Below, one piece after another: positions 33,233 through 46,141 of a stretch of DNA of 64,000 nt. How positions within the stretch are numbered: position 1 is the stretch's first letter; each line of letters opens with the position of its first letter. Below the pieces are notes generated by a model. It was given only the letters and a program-made list of their open reading frames with translations, was not told the origin of the DNA and did not search any database. Source of the stretch: Sparassis latifolia (lineage: Eukaryota; Basidiomycota; Agaricomycetes; Polyporales; Sparassidaceae); NCBI GenBank assembly GCA_018466975.1, contig CM031561.1, forward strand, positions 3,224,001 to 3,288,000, read 5' to 3'. The position numbers were made by a program, and so were the translations under genes.

Positions 33233-36200
33233 TTACAGGCGCATGATGAGCTGCTTGATTCCGGACATCCACAACGCAATGTCATCGGTGAGCGAGCCCG
33301 TCGTCAGCAGGTCCATGTGTAGCGCCATCGCGGCATCGCGGTCGTGCGAGGCCATCGCTGTGGCGGAAGTGAGCAGGACTGCCACTACGACAGAGCGGTA
33401 GAAGACATACCACTCGTGAGGACGATCAATTGCTCGCATACCGGCTTCGACAGCGTCTCGCAATTGAGAGCATCAAACAACGCATTGACTCGTCGCTCCA
33501 GATCGTCCACCAAGCGTTTCTGCTGTGCCTATCCAAAGCATCTCAACATGGCAATCACATAGATAGAGAGGATCCATACCGGCATGGTCTGCTTCATCCG
33601 CTCTAGTTGTCCCGAGATCACGGTGAATACCGGACGCATCTCTTCGGGTATATGACTACGATCACCAGGGGCTAAGTAGACATCTCGTCAACCAAAGCAC
33701 ACGTACTTGACAACAGCGAATACTCACGATATTTCGCCGGAGGAGGGCCAGCGTTCGCACGGGCGGCGGCTGACAGACGCACACGAGGACCTGAACCAGG
33801 AGTTGATCCTCTGGGCGGACCCTGTGGAGGTGGACCGACAGCAGGGCCGACTCGTGCTGCACCTTGTGAGGTAGGCGCAAATGTTGCTTGCTGAGGCGGA
33901 GGACGCTGTGTGAAGCCCGCACCTGGGGGAGGAGGACCCAAGGGCGGTGGGGTTGCGTGAGCATATGGTCCCGAAGGTCCTGCAGCACCGGAGCCTGAGG
34001 GGTGCGATAGGTGTCCGTGGCCGTGAGGAGGTGGCGGAGGTGACTGCCCAGGCGAAGACCCAACAGGTGAGTACGGCCCCGGCCCTGCCGCGGGCGGAGG
34101 AGGTCGTGACAATCCAGGACCTGGCGGAGGCGGTGGTGATAACATGATCCGTCCGGGTGGCGGAGGTGGCGGCAAGTGCTGAATCCGAGGGCCAGTTGGC
34201 CCAGGCGGGCCAGACGGCGCCCTCGTGTGGGGAGGGTATTGTCCCGTCGGCGGAGGCAAGTGCTGACCCTGGAGAGGAGGCGGCGGGTGCGCCTGTACAC
34301 TCCCTGGCCGGGGTGGCGGAGGTAGCGTAGCAGGTGGTTGCCCTGATGTGGAGTAGGGCGAAGTGGGCATCGTACCGGGCGAAGGCATATTCGGGAAGGG
34401 AGAAGTGATCGCCGCTGGCCTGCCGGAGACAGAGTTAGCAGGCGTACGCCGCTGTCCAACGTGATGCGGCACGTCGTTCCATCCACCGTTCTCCCGTTTG
34501 GAAGGTGGCACAGGCTGTACAGATGGAGCAGCGCTACCTGCACGTGGTGGAGGTGGGAGGACATGAGGAGGCGCAACGTGTTGAGCTTGTACAGGAGGCC
34601 GCGTATATTGATTGGAAGGATACGACATGGGCGCTGTAGACTGATATGGCTGCTGCTGGTATGGCTGCCGCTGGTAGGATTGCTGCGAAGCAACTGCAGC
34701 AGTCGCTGCGTAGGGGTTTGTTACCTGGGACGACGCTGTAAACCCAGATGAGTTGTATGGCTCGTATACCGAGGTCGCTGCAGGAACCTGCGGAGCAACA
34801 AGCTGCTGGACCGGGGCAGAATATTGCCCGTAAGAGTACACCGAGCTCGTTGAGGCAACTTTCGCCGCCACAGCCGTAGCTGTTGCCGAAATTGACACGG
34901 TCCTGGTAGAAGCTACACTGACCCCTGCGGCCTTCAACAATCGCTCTCTACCAGCCGCCAAATCAATCATAGCACCCGATGAACCATCGTATCCTTCGGG
35001 AATGAGTCTTAGGAACGCGACTGCCTCCTGGAGGAGGCCTTGGGCAGCGAGCAGCCCAGCATACTCGAAATACCGATCGTACAGACCCGACAGTTTGTAT
35101 GCCTTTGCGGCCGTTTCCTCGCTCTCGGTCTTCAATGACAGGTCCGTATCGTCGTACTTGATCGCACTGCGGAAGACAGTCACCTTCTCAATGAATGTCT
35201 CCAAAGCCAACGCGTGAGCAGTGTATCGCGAACCGTCGAGCTGGCCTTCGTCCGTGCTCAACAACTTCTCTTCCTCAGCCAACTCCTCAAGCCAAATATT
35301 CACCAATCTCTCTAGACGACCGGCCGCAAGATACGTCAAAGTTGCGTGACGCCTGAACTCAGCTGCCTTCTCTCGCCCATCAGAAGAGCCCGACACTTTT
35401 GCGAGGCTGGACTGGAACTCGAGGCGCCGACCAAGCTGCTCTGCGAGTCCGGAGAATTCTTCATGGGTAGCGAAGGTGCAAAGAACGACGAAGATCTCCT
35501 GCCATTCCTGTAGGTCGGCATTCTGCACGATATCCGCCAAATCATTGGTGACAATGGATTGGAACAGACGAAGATATGGCAAAGCGGTCGTTCGCCGTTC
35601 GAAGTAGGCCTTCTGCGTGCGCTGCAGCAGTTCTGGGCCACCCTTGACAGCCAAGAGGATGGCGTCCGCATAACGGCCTGAAGAAAGACAGAGGGACACA
35701 GCAGATTCGAAGTCACCGAGCACCAACGCCCTCGTGACAAGCCTGTCGGTCTCAGACTCGTCACTGGGGTATATACGGAAGGTGTTGCTCTTCAGCGCTT
35801 CCGAAGCAACAGAGGATGGGCCAGAGCCAATCGTCGCTGCGACTGAGGAGTCAAGCGCGTAATTGTGATGCGGCACCTGCATCTGCTGGTCATCGTTTCC
35901 CGCCCCTATCGTCCCAAAGAAGTCCGCCGCCACATCGTTCTGGTTGCCACCGAGATTGTCGTCACCGAAGAGACTCGGGGCAGTCGTCGTGGATTCTCCA
36001 TCAGCCTGGGGAGTTGCATTGGTGGTGTCCGAGGCAGCGCTGGCGCTCACTTCAGATGGAGTAGTCTCCGCTCCGTAGGTACTGGCATCCAGAGTCTCGT
36101 CAGCTTCCGGATCTCCGTGATCAGAGTATGTCTCGCGCTCTGGCTCAGCGAAAGACACAACAGGCTCGTGTCGCTTGAGATCCGAATCAGTAACATCCTG

Positions 36201-38108
36201 CTCTGTGAACGACAATGCACTATCAGGTACGGCCTTCAGGTTGACGATGGCTTCGGCCACCCTCGTCGCGATCTCCGCTTTCGAGAACCCAAGGAGGATG
36301 ATGAGTTCGTCTCGCGAGTTCGCCTTGAACAAGCTGAGTAAGGCCTTCCAGCTCGCAGATCCGGAGTCCTCAGGCTTCTGTCCGTCCTCTTCACTCTTGT
36401 CCTCTGCGAAAGCACTCAGATTGTTGCCTTCAATCGCCGCCTGCAGCTTGATCGCGCGTTCCACGATGTTCGCCTCCGTGACGACCGTCCTGATATGGAC
36501 GACGCAGCTCTGGTTCCGGCCCTGCGCTGACGGCAGATTGGATACCGTAATCAGCTTGCCTCCATACCCGAAGGAGTTCGACGCCGGGCGGCGCAGCCAT
36601 TTCGGAGGGTGCTTGAGAGAGAGGGTAGCATGGTTAGAGCGGGGAAATCCTGGTGCACCGAAGATGTCGGAACCATCAGGCTGAGGCGTAGCAGGCGGCA
36701 ACTCGGCAGCCTCGTTCGTCGACTGAATGGAGTGAATACCAATGGTACCGTCAAAGAATGCAGCCGCAAATAGGTCAGGATTGCGCGGGCACCACTGGAC
36801 TTGGAAAGCCCAGCCATCTGCGGATGGAAGCTGTACAGAATGTTACAACAAGGTTGGAACAGATGACGCGTAACTTGCCTCTCCAATCATCTCGGAAGTT
36901 TGTGGGTTCCAGCAGAGTGCACGATTGTCCTTGCCGCAAGAAAGTAGCAAATCCGGATCTTGTGTGCACCATGACAGTGATAGGACACCTTTTTCATGGC
37001 CTGTAAGAATCTACTAGCAGGTAAGCAACGATGATACGTGCAATATCGTAATAGTATACCTTCTCTGGCGCGCGAGTGTTACGTAGATCCCACACCATAA
37101 CGATTGGTGAAGTATCGTCTTCGGAAGACGTCACAAGACGCGTAGCCTATCGTATGCGAAGTCAATAGAGACCAATACGAATGGTACCTGGTACTGACAT
37201 TGTCGGGGTGCCAAGCGACGTCGCTCATACCCCGCCTTCCGCCTGCAGCCATGCCAGGGACTGCGAATCCTTGAATACCGCCCGAAAGTGTGCCGGCGCC
37301 TCCACCATACGCCAACGCAGCAACCTCTCGCTTGCCTCTCAAGTCCCATACAACAGTGTAGCCTGTGTTGCTGGATGCGGCAAGAATGTAGTCGACGTGG
37401 TGGTTCCACGCAAGTGACGTGATCTCGTCAAGCTTTGTGCTGCGAGTGCCGGGGGTGTACGGCTTGCTTGGGTCTTTGAGATCCCAGATGTAGATCTGCA
37501 AACACGGTTAGTAGCGTAATGCAGAAGAAACAGTGTATATACCTCGCCATTTATTGCCCCTGACGAGAATATATTGGTCCGCATAGGATTGAAGTCAAGC
37601 GCACGGACAGTGCCCGTGTGCGTCTTGTTTCGCAGTAACAGCGATTCCGACGGTCTGTTAAGGCGGGTTATATCCAGACGAGACGCATCGCACAGACCAG
37701 GAAAGCTTACTTTGAGTCTGCGACGATCTGTGATGGGTCCCAGATGTCCAATTCCCCGTTCTCCATGCCAGCAACGATTACACCGCTCGGGCGACTCCCA
37801 TCCGCATAACCCCATGCCAGACGGTTGAATCTATCGTGTTCTCAGTCTCAGATAGTGACATAGATCAACATTCGGCATGGTACCCACCTTGAGGTGGTCT
37901 TCACGGATGCTTTTGGCCCCGGGTGACCCTCCGCGCCGAGGTCAAACTCATTCTTGTCCAAAAAGTCCGGTTCCCATATTTCGAGTCGGCCATTGTTGCT
38001 GAACGACTCATCCAGGGCATCCGCGAATGTACCCGTCGCCAGCAACGGTAGAGACGGCGACGGCGACCATGCGAACGTCGAGGTCCTGTGGATTTCCTTC
38101 AGCTTCAT
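33233..38108 (-). CDS. SEC31: COPII outer-coat protein Sec31
   Basis: Sec31 forms, with Sec13, the outer cage of COPII vesicles leaving the endoplasmic reticulum. The start is [19 protein letters not shown] (ATG 38108). A WD40 propeller follows in several exons ([41 protein letters not shown]), then the Sec13-binding blade. The helical ACE1 domain has [19 protein letters not shown] and [10 protein letters not shown] very long Pro/Gly-rich region (about 33700-34650) binds Sec23 in characterised homologues. The C-terminal domain after two short introns ends [19 protein letters not shown] and a stop at 33233. About 1,450 residues. The minus-strand frame from 36701 to 33672 is uninterrupted for about 1,000 codons, and its opposite strand also shows spurious frames. 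Confidence 0.94.
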
Positions 38109-38589
38109 GGTTAGTTCGAGTTATGCTTGGTGGGTCTGCGTTTGGGACGACGTGTCATAGCAGGCGGTTACAGCACCAGACCTTATCCCAGCTCTCAGGA
38201 ATTTCCCCATCTGGATCCCGGAGTCTCAACCAATGCATTAATGGGAGGATCTAATTCGGATAGCGCTCTTGCTTGCAAATGACTCCTCATCGCGCTCGTT
38301 CTCAAGATGACACAACATCAAGAAAAAAATACAAGAGGCTTGAAAACATACTTTATATGTTAGAGATTATGTGGGGAAAATCCAGGGGGTCCAAATGCAT
38401 GGTGACATAAGTGCAAGACTTGCACTACCAGCCGTGGGTCAACGATAGTAACTTCCCTGTCTGAAACATTTCGCAGACGTGAGATATATCAGCAGTGTTG
38501 CAGCGGATATGTGGTGAAAGCGTATTAATATTGCCATCTGCAATAACAAGTAGGGTGTACAAAAGTAGTTCCAGCATTGGAACTTACGG
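38109..38589. other. SEC31 upstream region
   Basis: About 480 bp between the SEC31 start and the GPN2 stop. Nothing recognisable was seen; it probably holds the SEC31 promoter and GPN2 3' UTR. Confidence 0.35.
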
Positions 38590-39792
38590 CTATGTTTTGT
38601 CCTTGGGGTTTCTCTCCCTTATTTTACTCTTCTTCGCCGCTTCCTGTACCAACTGTCCTTCTCGTCTCCACTGTGCCTTCTCCCACGCATCCCACTCCTC
38701 TCTAGCATCCACCCATCTCTCCTGGACATCGCGCACGTCGCTCCGTGGACCGCGCGGAGGTCCAGCAGCAGTGGTGAAAAGCGCGTATGCATTAGGCCGC
38801 AGGGCTGATGGTGCATCTGTCGCTTCCACTGTGCCCTCAGGCTGTTGGGCGCCTGCCGATGGAACGAAGACACACCCTGTGGCTTTGTCGATGACACGCA
38901 TGAGATGCAGCATGGACTCTTTATCCTGCGCAGCCATGATCGCTGAGTGACGAGCCATAATTGATCGTCGAAAACCTACCTCTACCGCCAAAGTTTCAAA
39001 GCCTACGAGCCCATAGTCTTCGATCAGCGAACATATCGCCATGTTCAGGGCAGTGTACCGCGGGGAGGATGATGATAGGGAATTCTCAAGATAGGATAGA
39101 TCTTGTACCTCTGTGTAAAAATCCAGGTTGAAATCTACGCGGAAATAAAGTGAACGAGGCAGCAATGAATCAACACGAGTGATGGATACCGAGATCGCCG
39201 TACTGTTTAATCAGGTCGACCTTCGACAACACGTTAATGTGAGGCAACTCGAGATGAAGCATTGCCCGCAGGGATAACATGAGCACTGAGATGTACTTCG
39301 ATGCATCGGTCACGTAGTGCGCATCGCACAGATGGACCGCAGCTAACTGACCACCTGTCCGTCAGCTGCACAAGCCATGGAAGACTCGCTCACACCCACC
39401 CGAAAGCCACTCTTGGTCAGCTTGTGCACGATGTTCTTCACACTGTCGTGATTTGTGCTCAGTTCCACCTGTCCAGGAAGATCAAACAGCACGTATGCGT
39501 CCTTTCCCAGTTCCTTCAGCCGCTCCTCTAGCCAGTCATAGTTGGCTTCTAGGTATTCCATGCAATATAGCATGCCACCATTGGGTCCAAGGCCCTGGTC
39601 ATTCATGGCATCCTCGAGCGTAATGAGAGAAAATATATCAATTGCGCATGGATATGGGATGTTCTCGTTTGCAGGATCCAAATTGACGACAGCAATGGGA
39701 CGATTGAGAGCACCGAACAGTTGGTACTTGCCATAGCAATATGTGGACTTGCCGCTGCCAGGCGAACCACATACAACCTCCCCGAATGCCAT
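38590..39792 (-). CDS. GPN2: GPN-loop GTPase 2
   Basis: GPN GTPases assist assembly and nuclear import of RNA polymerase [19 protein letters not shown] (start ATG 39792) carries the P-loop; [11 protein letters not shown], the diagnostic GLGPNGGML (GPN loop), FDLPGQVEL (G3), [10 protein letters not shown] (G4) and the C-terminal [20 protein letters not shown] follow. At least three short introns were read, including a 51-nt one between LAVE and DKESM at about 38935-38985. The C-terminus has a charged helix ([17 protein letters not shown]) and ends KDKT at 38590. About 340 residues. It is divergent from the RecQ gene, whose start lies only about 255 bp away. Confidence 0.92.
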
Positions 39793-40047
39793 TTTGGTGG
39801 GCGCACCGTGTGGGGAGTAGCAGATGAGTATGGCGGCAAGGCGGTCCCGGTGGTCCGGAAGAAGGAAAGTCTGCACGTGACTTATTGTGAACGCGTCAAG
39901 CGCGTGCCTTGAGAATCGAGATGATCTTGACGCCGACGTGGAGAGCTCGAGCAAGTACTGGCCGATGGTTATAAACCAGGTTCATCCACAACCACACAAG
40001 TGACGCATACCACCTTTGTTATCTGCGTTTTCCGGACAGTTGTAACG
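39793..40047. promoter_or_regulatory. Short divergent promoter between GPN2 and the RecQ gene
   Basis: Two start codons in opposite directions are separated by 255 bp, so the promoters must be compact or shared. I see no clear TATA box. Regulation of both from one element is inference. Confidence 0.35.
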
Positions 40048-43000
40048 ATGCCTTGGTATCCTTCCGATGAGGTGAGTACAGATGCGGTGGGTCTCGATTT
40101 GGATCGCAAAGTCAGATGGATTATGCCCTTCTCTGACATATTCATTGCGACAGATTGACGGCGTACTTGAGATGTCGCGTGCGGAATATATGGCCACGCA
40201 AGGCAATCACAGCTTAAATGCTGATGCAGGTCCATCGCAGACGCGGAGAACAGCGTCGTCGTCGCACCCTCGGCGTATGACATCAGACATTGATATAATC
40301 AACACTGGAATAGCAGAAATCGACGAGGAGATGGAACGACTGAAAGCTCGGCGAGCATCACTCATTGTGCAGAAACAGACTGCAGAGAAGAATAAGAGGA
40401 AGCTGGATGCATCCATCCGAAACATCAGTGCACTCCGAGTCAAAGATACAGGCAGAGTCTCAGAAAAGGGCATAGACTACACCACAGAATTTGAATGGAC
40501 AGGTCCCCTTCGATACAAGATGAAGATGGTATTTGGGATTGACGATTTCCGTCTGTGCCAAAAAGGGTGGGTTGTCTTCGGTGGAATTCGATTCATACTC
40601 AGGCGGTCACTTCAGGGTTTGCAACGCGAATATGGACGGTCGTGATATCATCTGCGTGATGCCCACAGGTAAGCCCCAGTCCAAGACATGCGAAGTAGCT
40701 TACTCAACCGGGACTACAGGTGGGGGGAAATCTTTGACCTATCAACTTCCCGCTTTGTTGTCGAATGGGTGCACTTTGGTGATCTCACCCCTTATTGCTT
40801 TAATGGAGGACCAGGTCCTGCATTTAAAAGAAGTGGGAGGTCGGTATTCTGTCTGTCGTTCCAACGCTTCATTTTAAGAGTAGCCTTAGTTCGAGCGGCA
40901 ATGGTCACGGCTGAACTCCCTAGTGCAGAAATGGATCAAATCACTCGACAAATGAAAATTATGGCTTCCTCGACAGAGACAGATCGATCCGACATCAAGC
41001 TCCTTTATGTGACAGTATGTCTACTACTTCTCCGCCCGTCAGCCCTGTGCTAGAAATCTGAGACTATCTTCTTTCATCAGCCAGAGAAGGTAGTTAACAA
41101 TAGAAATTTCTTGAGTTTGCTACAAGCTCTGGCGGAGGCCGGCAAATTGAGTCAGTGATGACTTCAGTCCCCTCACCCACTATATTGAAGTGGTTTCCTG
41201 TGGCAGATCGTTGGGTGCTAGACGAAGCACACTGTATCTCCCATTATGGTCACGATTTCAGGTGGGCTTGTCGAGTCGTTGACTGCTGTGTGCATTGAAA
41301 TTTCTCTCACTTTGCCAGACCCGATTATCAGCGATTGACTATTCTTCGTACCACATTTCCTAATGTTCCCATTATAGCGCTTTCGGCGACATGTCCACCA
41401 GCTGTGCTCGAAGACATCCGGAAAGTGATGAAAATGGGACCGATAGTCAATGGATCATGTATGTCGCGCATCTCTTCGCTTCAACGCTCAATTATCATGG
41501 GCATTGTAGCTGCACCTCCCGTCGGAACAGTCTACTTTTCTGCCCCATTGTATCGCAAGAATCTACACTACGCCGTGCTTCCGAAGCCCTCGACATGCTC
41601 TGCAGCGATTACCATGATGAAGAACTATATCTTAGAGCACCACAAGAATCACGTCGGTATCATCTATTGCTTAGCCAAAAAGGTGCAGATTTGCTGCTTA
41701 CCATCGTCACAGAATCCGGAGCTGACCTTTCTCGGCTTATCATCTTGGTCAGGATGCGGAGGACGTTGCCCAGAAGCTAAAGGAAGAGAGTGGCCAGGAA
41801 ATAAAGACAGAGGTGTACCACTCTGATATCACGCGCGATGCGAAAGAAGCCATTCACAAAAAATGGCGGGAGGGACAGGTCAAGGTCGTGTGTGCTACCC
41901 TTGGCGAGTCATCTCACACGCGTCATACACGCTCGTTCTCAATTCCTCTTCTTCTGATAGCGTTTGGACTTGGGATCGACAAGAGTGATGTGCGATTCGT
42001 GCTGCATCATAGCGTACGTAAGCGGCGGCATCTTATGTGTTCCCCTCTCGAAGGCTCAGTATCATATTTTGTTCCAGATGCCGGTCCGTGTCGTCGCTTT
42101 AGTGGAGTCGTTAGGTTCTGACGCCTCAGCATGGACAGAAATCCTTGGATGGCTTGTATCAGGAATCCGGACGTGCGGGACGTGATAGAAAGGATGCAGA
42201 TTGCGTCCTGTACTACAGGCCTCAGGATGCCATACGACTCACCCAGATCGTGGACAAGGGAGCAGGGGAGTTAGATAAGTGTGCGTCTACGCCGTGTTCC
42301 TGTGCATCTGTGAGTTCTGGACTGATCCACCGTCGCGGCTGCCTTGCACCACAGTGCACGATATGTTGCGGTTTGCGCAGGACGTGGAGCAGTGTCGCAA
42401 GATCCAATTTGCCAAGTATGTCTCTCCCCACGCTGCCCTCCACTCCCCCCACGCGCTGTGCATGCGCACTGACTTGTGCGATATGCACTCCCAGGTACTT
42501 CAACTCTTCTGCAGACCTGTCGATGGACGTGTGGACGACTGGAGACGAGGATGCTGAGACACCATGTGGACACTGTGACAACTGTACACGCTCGGCAGAA
42601 CTAGTCGATCGACGGGACATCACTCTCGCTGCGTGGCGGGTGCTCAAGGTGGTAGAGATAGTGAACAAAAGGGGGGGCTTTGTTACCGTCGCGCAGCTGG
42701 CTGACCTGGTAAGGGGGCACGGTGGAAGCTCGTTCCATGCGAAAGTCAAGAAGGGCAGGAAGACGGTGCGAGAGAAAGTCCACCTTGATTTGAACGAGGT
42801 CGCCGGCGGCAAGCTTGAATATTCAAAGCAGGTATGATGAGTGCTCTGCGTGGAGTGACATACTAATTCACCCACACATAATATTGTGTTAGGATGCGGA
42901 ACTACTCTGCATCCACCTCATGGTTGAGGACTATCTGAAGACGTTTTACAGTGTGAATAACTTCACTACCAACACATACGTCAGGTTGGGTAACAACGCA

Positions 43001-43444
43001 GATCGTCTCACTCAACTATCCAAGCAGGACGTCGAGCAGGGCAAGACTCCAGCCATACATCGTTCCTTCCTCATCAAAAGTAAACGAAAGCCAACGTCAA
43101 GGAGGATTGGCGAGACAACCAGTAATAGACAACATGAGGATGGTCCTAGCAGCAGTAGGAAAGGAAAGAGGCGTGCTATTGAATTTTCTGACGGAGAGGA
43201 ATCCGACGACGAGAGCGAAACTGCCAGGGACTCAGACTTTATTTCTGCCTCGACATCCGAGAAGCCTCGGTCCAGCTACTCCTATAGACCTTCGGAAGGG
43301 AAAGCACCGCATGACGAAGATGTTTGGAGCCGCTCGATGCTATCACCTCCACCGAGACCATCGAAACGGCCTCGCAGGACGTGTAGGATTCCCGATATGG
43401 ACAGAACTGTGGATGTTGAAGTTATATGTATATCATCGGACTAA
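40048..43444 (+). CDS. RecQ-family ATP-dependent DNA helicase (RECQ1-like)
   Basis: RecQ helicases unwind DNA 3' to 5' in recombination and replication repair. Exons give an N-terminal coiled coil (EIDEEMERLKARRASL), the Q-like motif FRLCQKGVCNANMDG, Walker A VMPTGGGKSLTYQLP, DEAHCISHYGHDFRPDY, IALSATCPP, YHSDITRDAKE, GLGIDKSDVRFVLHHS, then by two closely spaced introns MPKSLDGLYQESGRAGRD. The RecQ zinc-binding cysteines are visible in CRKIQFAK and CGHCDNC, followed by a winged-helix region and a Ser-rich, basic tail ending VEVICISSD at 43444. There is no HRDC domain. About 850-900 residues. The start ATG 40048 is followed by an intron after eight codons. The exon junction at about 42280-42360 could not be settled. 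Confidence 0.88.
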
Positions 43445-43592
43445 TTGCTATACATTTTATCGTACAGGACCACTGTTGTAACCCCCGTGTAAAAATCATA
43501 GATATCATGCTGTCGCACTTAAACATACTGCCGTGGAATATATACTGAAGCTCACGTAGCGTCCATAATGACTACTCACTATAATATACATC

Positions 43593-45374
43593 TCACTGAG
43601 TTGGAGAGGCCTTGGGGCGTTTCAGAGCTGAGCGCAGCGGCGGCTTTGGAATGAGATGATGCTGCATATCAATTCGCACACCATTCTCGTTCATCCACCC
43701 CGAGTTTGGTTCAGGATAGCCCTGTGAAAAGCACCGAGGATTAGCCAACAAACGGAATGATCATTACGACAGGGAACACTCACGACAAGGTCCGGCGGAT
43801 AGTCTTTCCCAGCCTCGACGGACTTGTATCTCCCATCGTTCGTCCACAGCTGATCCCTATGATACGGACAGTTGGAAACATATAAAGAGATAGAAATCAA
43901 GCCACTGACCCGCGACGGTTGAACCACCCTTTGCGGCGCTCACTAGGAGGCACCGGTGAAGGGCAGACCAGGTTCTCAGTCCATCTGACGCAACGTCGTG
44001 ATGTCGTTCCAAAGCCTCCTTCGAAAGCTGAAGTAGCTCGTGCGAGCGGAATGGTCGACTCTGCTCGGGCATCCCTCTCCACTGTGCGCGAGGGCGAGTC
44101 ACGATTATTGTGAGGCGTCCCTTCGCCAATACGAGTGAGGACTGCCGGAGCTGATTCAGAGATGCCGCCAGTCCGATTCGCCACAGGTAGGGGAACGGCA
44201 GGTGGTCGTTGTGGTGGGCGCACATCAGAACTGTTCGAAGTGGGATGCGACGATGATCCAGCGGCCACTCTGCGAAGCTGATCGCCACCATCATACGCCG
44301 TAGTGACCGCCAACCCAGGTGGAGCGCGTAGGCTTGATGAATCCTCGTACCGACACTTGGCAGCAGGCGCTAGAGCGGTCGAAGTGGTGACCTGCTGGGT
44401 CTCCGGAGAGTCTCTCGAGCGCGAGACCTGCTGGCTGCTCGAATGCCCATCAGTGTCTCTCCTCGCAGAGAGAGCGGCAGCGGAAGGAACGACAGAAAAA
44501 TCTCGTCTCCCTTCGTCCCTGCCACCAGCGTTGGCCCGTCGTGGCCTCGTTATATCGACGATGGGATCGTCAATGACAGTGTCGCTATCGCTATCCGAAA
44601 CCGTTTCTACGGTTGCCAGGTGGATAGGAACAGCAAATGTGGGTGGAAGCGCAGCGAAGCGTGGGGAAGTTTCCTCGGAAACTATAAGGGGTACTCGAGG
44701 AATGGTGCCATTGTTATCTGGTGTAGCTCCCGCAGACCCCGACGAGGGAGTAGCTCTGAGAGGCGCAGAGGGTGCAGCTCCCACGGCGTTTGAAACATGC
44801 GCGCGGACGCTCAGCGCGGTCGTCTCCAAGGTCTCTGTGCTACTACTAGCACGTGTAGAGGAAACCTCAGTAGAGACGGCAGATCCCGAGATGGAGTCAT
44901 CAGAGTCGGAACTTGATGAAGAGTGCGAACTCGCCAGAATATCAGAGGCAGAGGAGACAGAGCGTTCGTAAATATATGTGTTATTGTCGGTAGCGCTGGG
45001 GTATATTCCATAGTTTTTCCTCGGTTTCGATCGATTCAGCACGAAAGCCGCATCATAATCAGCGGGAGGCGAGGGGTGGGTCAGCGAGTTCTTCCTCTCG
45101 TTATCAGGACGGGGAGGATAGGCTGGAGGCTTTGAGCGGACAACGGGACGACCGTGAACTGGGTTAGGCTTTCCTCCAGCAGGAGTGTATGTGTGAGAGG
45201 AGGCCGTGGCGGGGTTCTTGAAAACGTGAACAGAGAACCCTCGAGGGACCTCGAAATACTAGGGAAAGTTAGTCTACTCACTTGAGGAACTAAGAGCGAC
45301 ATGCGCACCTTCGAAGCCCCATTCCGACCATTCCGAGCATGATTTTTTGACTCAAAGCCAAGAGACGAGAGCAT
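43593..45374 (-). CDS. Uncharacterised disordered protein with conserved ends
   Basis: Four exons were joined. Exon 1 (ATG 45374) gives MLSSLGFESKNHARNGRNG. Exon 2 begins YFEVPRGFSVHVFKN after a roughly 51-nt intron and continues through a long Ser/Thr/Pro-rich region (Ser runs, VSDSDSDTVIDD) to WFNRRG. Exon 3 begins DQLWTNDGRYKSVEAGKDYP. Exon 4 begins GYPEPNSGWMNENGVRID and ends RSALKRPKASPTQ at TGA 43593-43595. The ordered short blocks at both ends, with a roughly 350-residue low-complexity middle, suggest a conserved basidiomycete family whose function I do not know. No membrane span or enzyme motif was seen. Its 3' end converges on the RecQ gene with about 150 bp between stops. Confidence 0.72.
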
Positions 45375-46141
45375 TCTGCATGAACTCGTTCGTCCAAGAG
45401 GAACGCAGGAATAACTCCCTTACCTCGAGTGAGTTATACGGACAGAGACACGCACCTACTGGCATGAGTCTTTCATATGTATGACATGTGAATTTCGCGG
45501 AGCAAAGGCGTGTCGCACATGGGTGAGTGCTACATGGCAGAAGTGTGGAAGGCGTCGCAAGATCGAGCATGTGTAGATGCGGCAAGGAGATGCCCTCACA
45601 CATGTAGTGCTCGTAACAGCTTTAACCACGCTGCAGTTACCCCAATCGTCACGGAGAGAAGCTTGCCACGGTGACGAACGGGCAAACTCACCATCATTAG
45701 GGTCTTCGATTCCTAAATTTACATCTTTCATCATGCCTGCAGGCCTGACGTGTGAAGCAAGAAGTTGCAGCACACCCATTCGTGGCGCGGAGACGATCAG
45801 GTCGGATTTGTGTAGAGCATTCACGCCACAGTCACACCGGCGTCGAGGATCCGCGTTGAACGCTGCGCCTGTAGGAAATGCAAAAGGGTGATAGTTAGAT
45901 TGGTAGCAGGATGCACCAGCGAGGCGGCGTCACCGACAATATTATTCTACATGTGTACGATCATGCATGTACGAGTTCGTAGCCTGCCAGTGCCATGCGG
46001 CCCGCCTGCAGTATTTTAACTTCAAGTTACGGGAGGTTACCCTTACTGAACGAGCTTCAAGCATCAGCTTGACTGTAGCTGCAGTCCAGAAACGAAAACA
46101 CCCCTCAGGATTAGGCTATGTAACAACAATCGTACAATATT
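45375..46141. other. Intergenic region
   Basis: About 770 bp between the start of the disordered-protein gene and the CFT1 stop, both minus strand. Frames at 45456-45891 have no support. Nothing else was recognised. Confidence 0.35.

Noticed and set aside
33662..34693. 343-codon alternative minus-strand frame within SEC31
   Set aside because: Arg/Leu/Pro-rich shadow of the proline-rich region; the SEC31 frame is continuous there.
38495..38950. 151-codon plus-strand frame
   Set aside because: Antisense to the GPN2 C-terminus.
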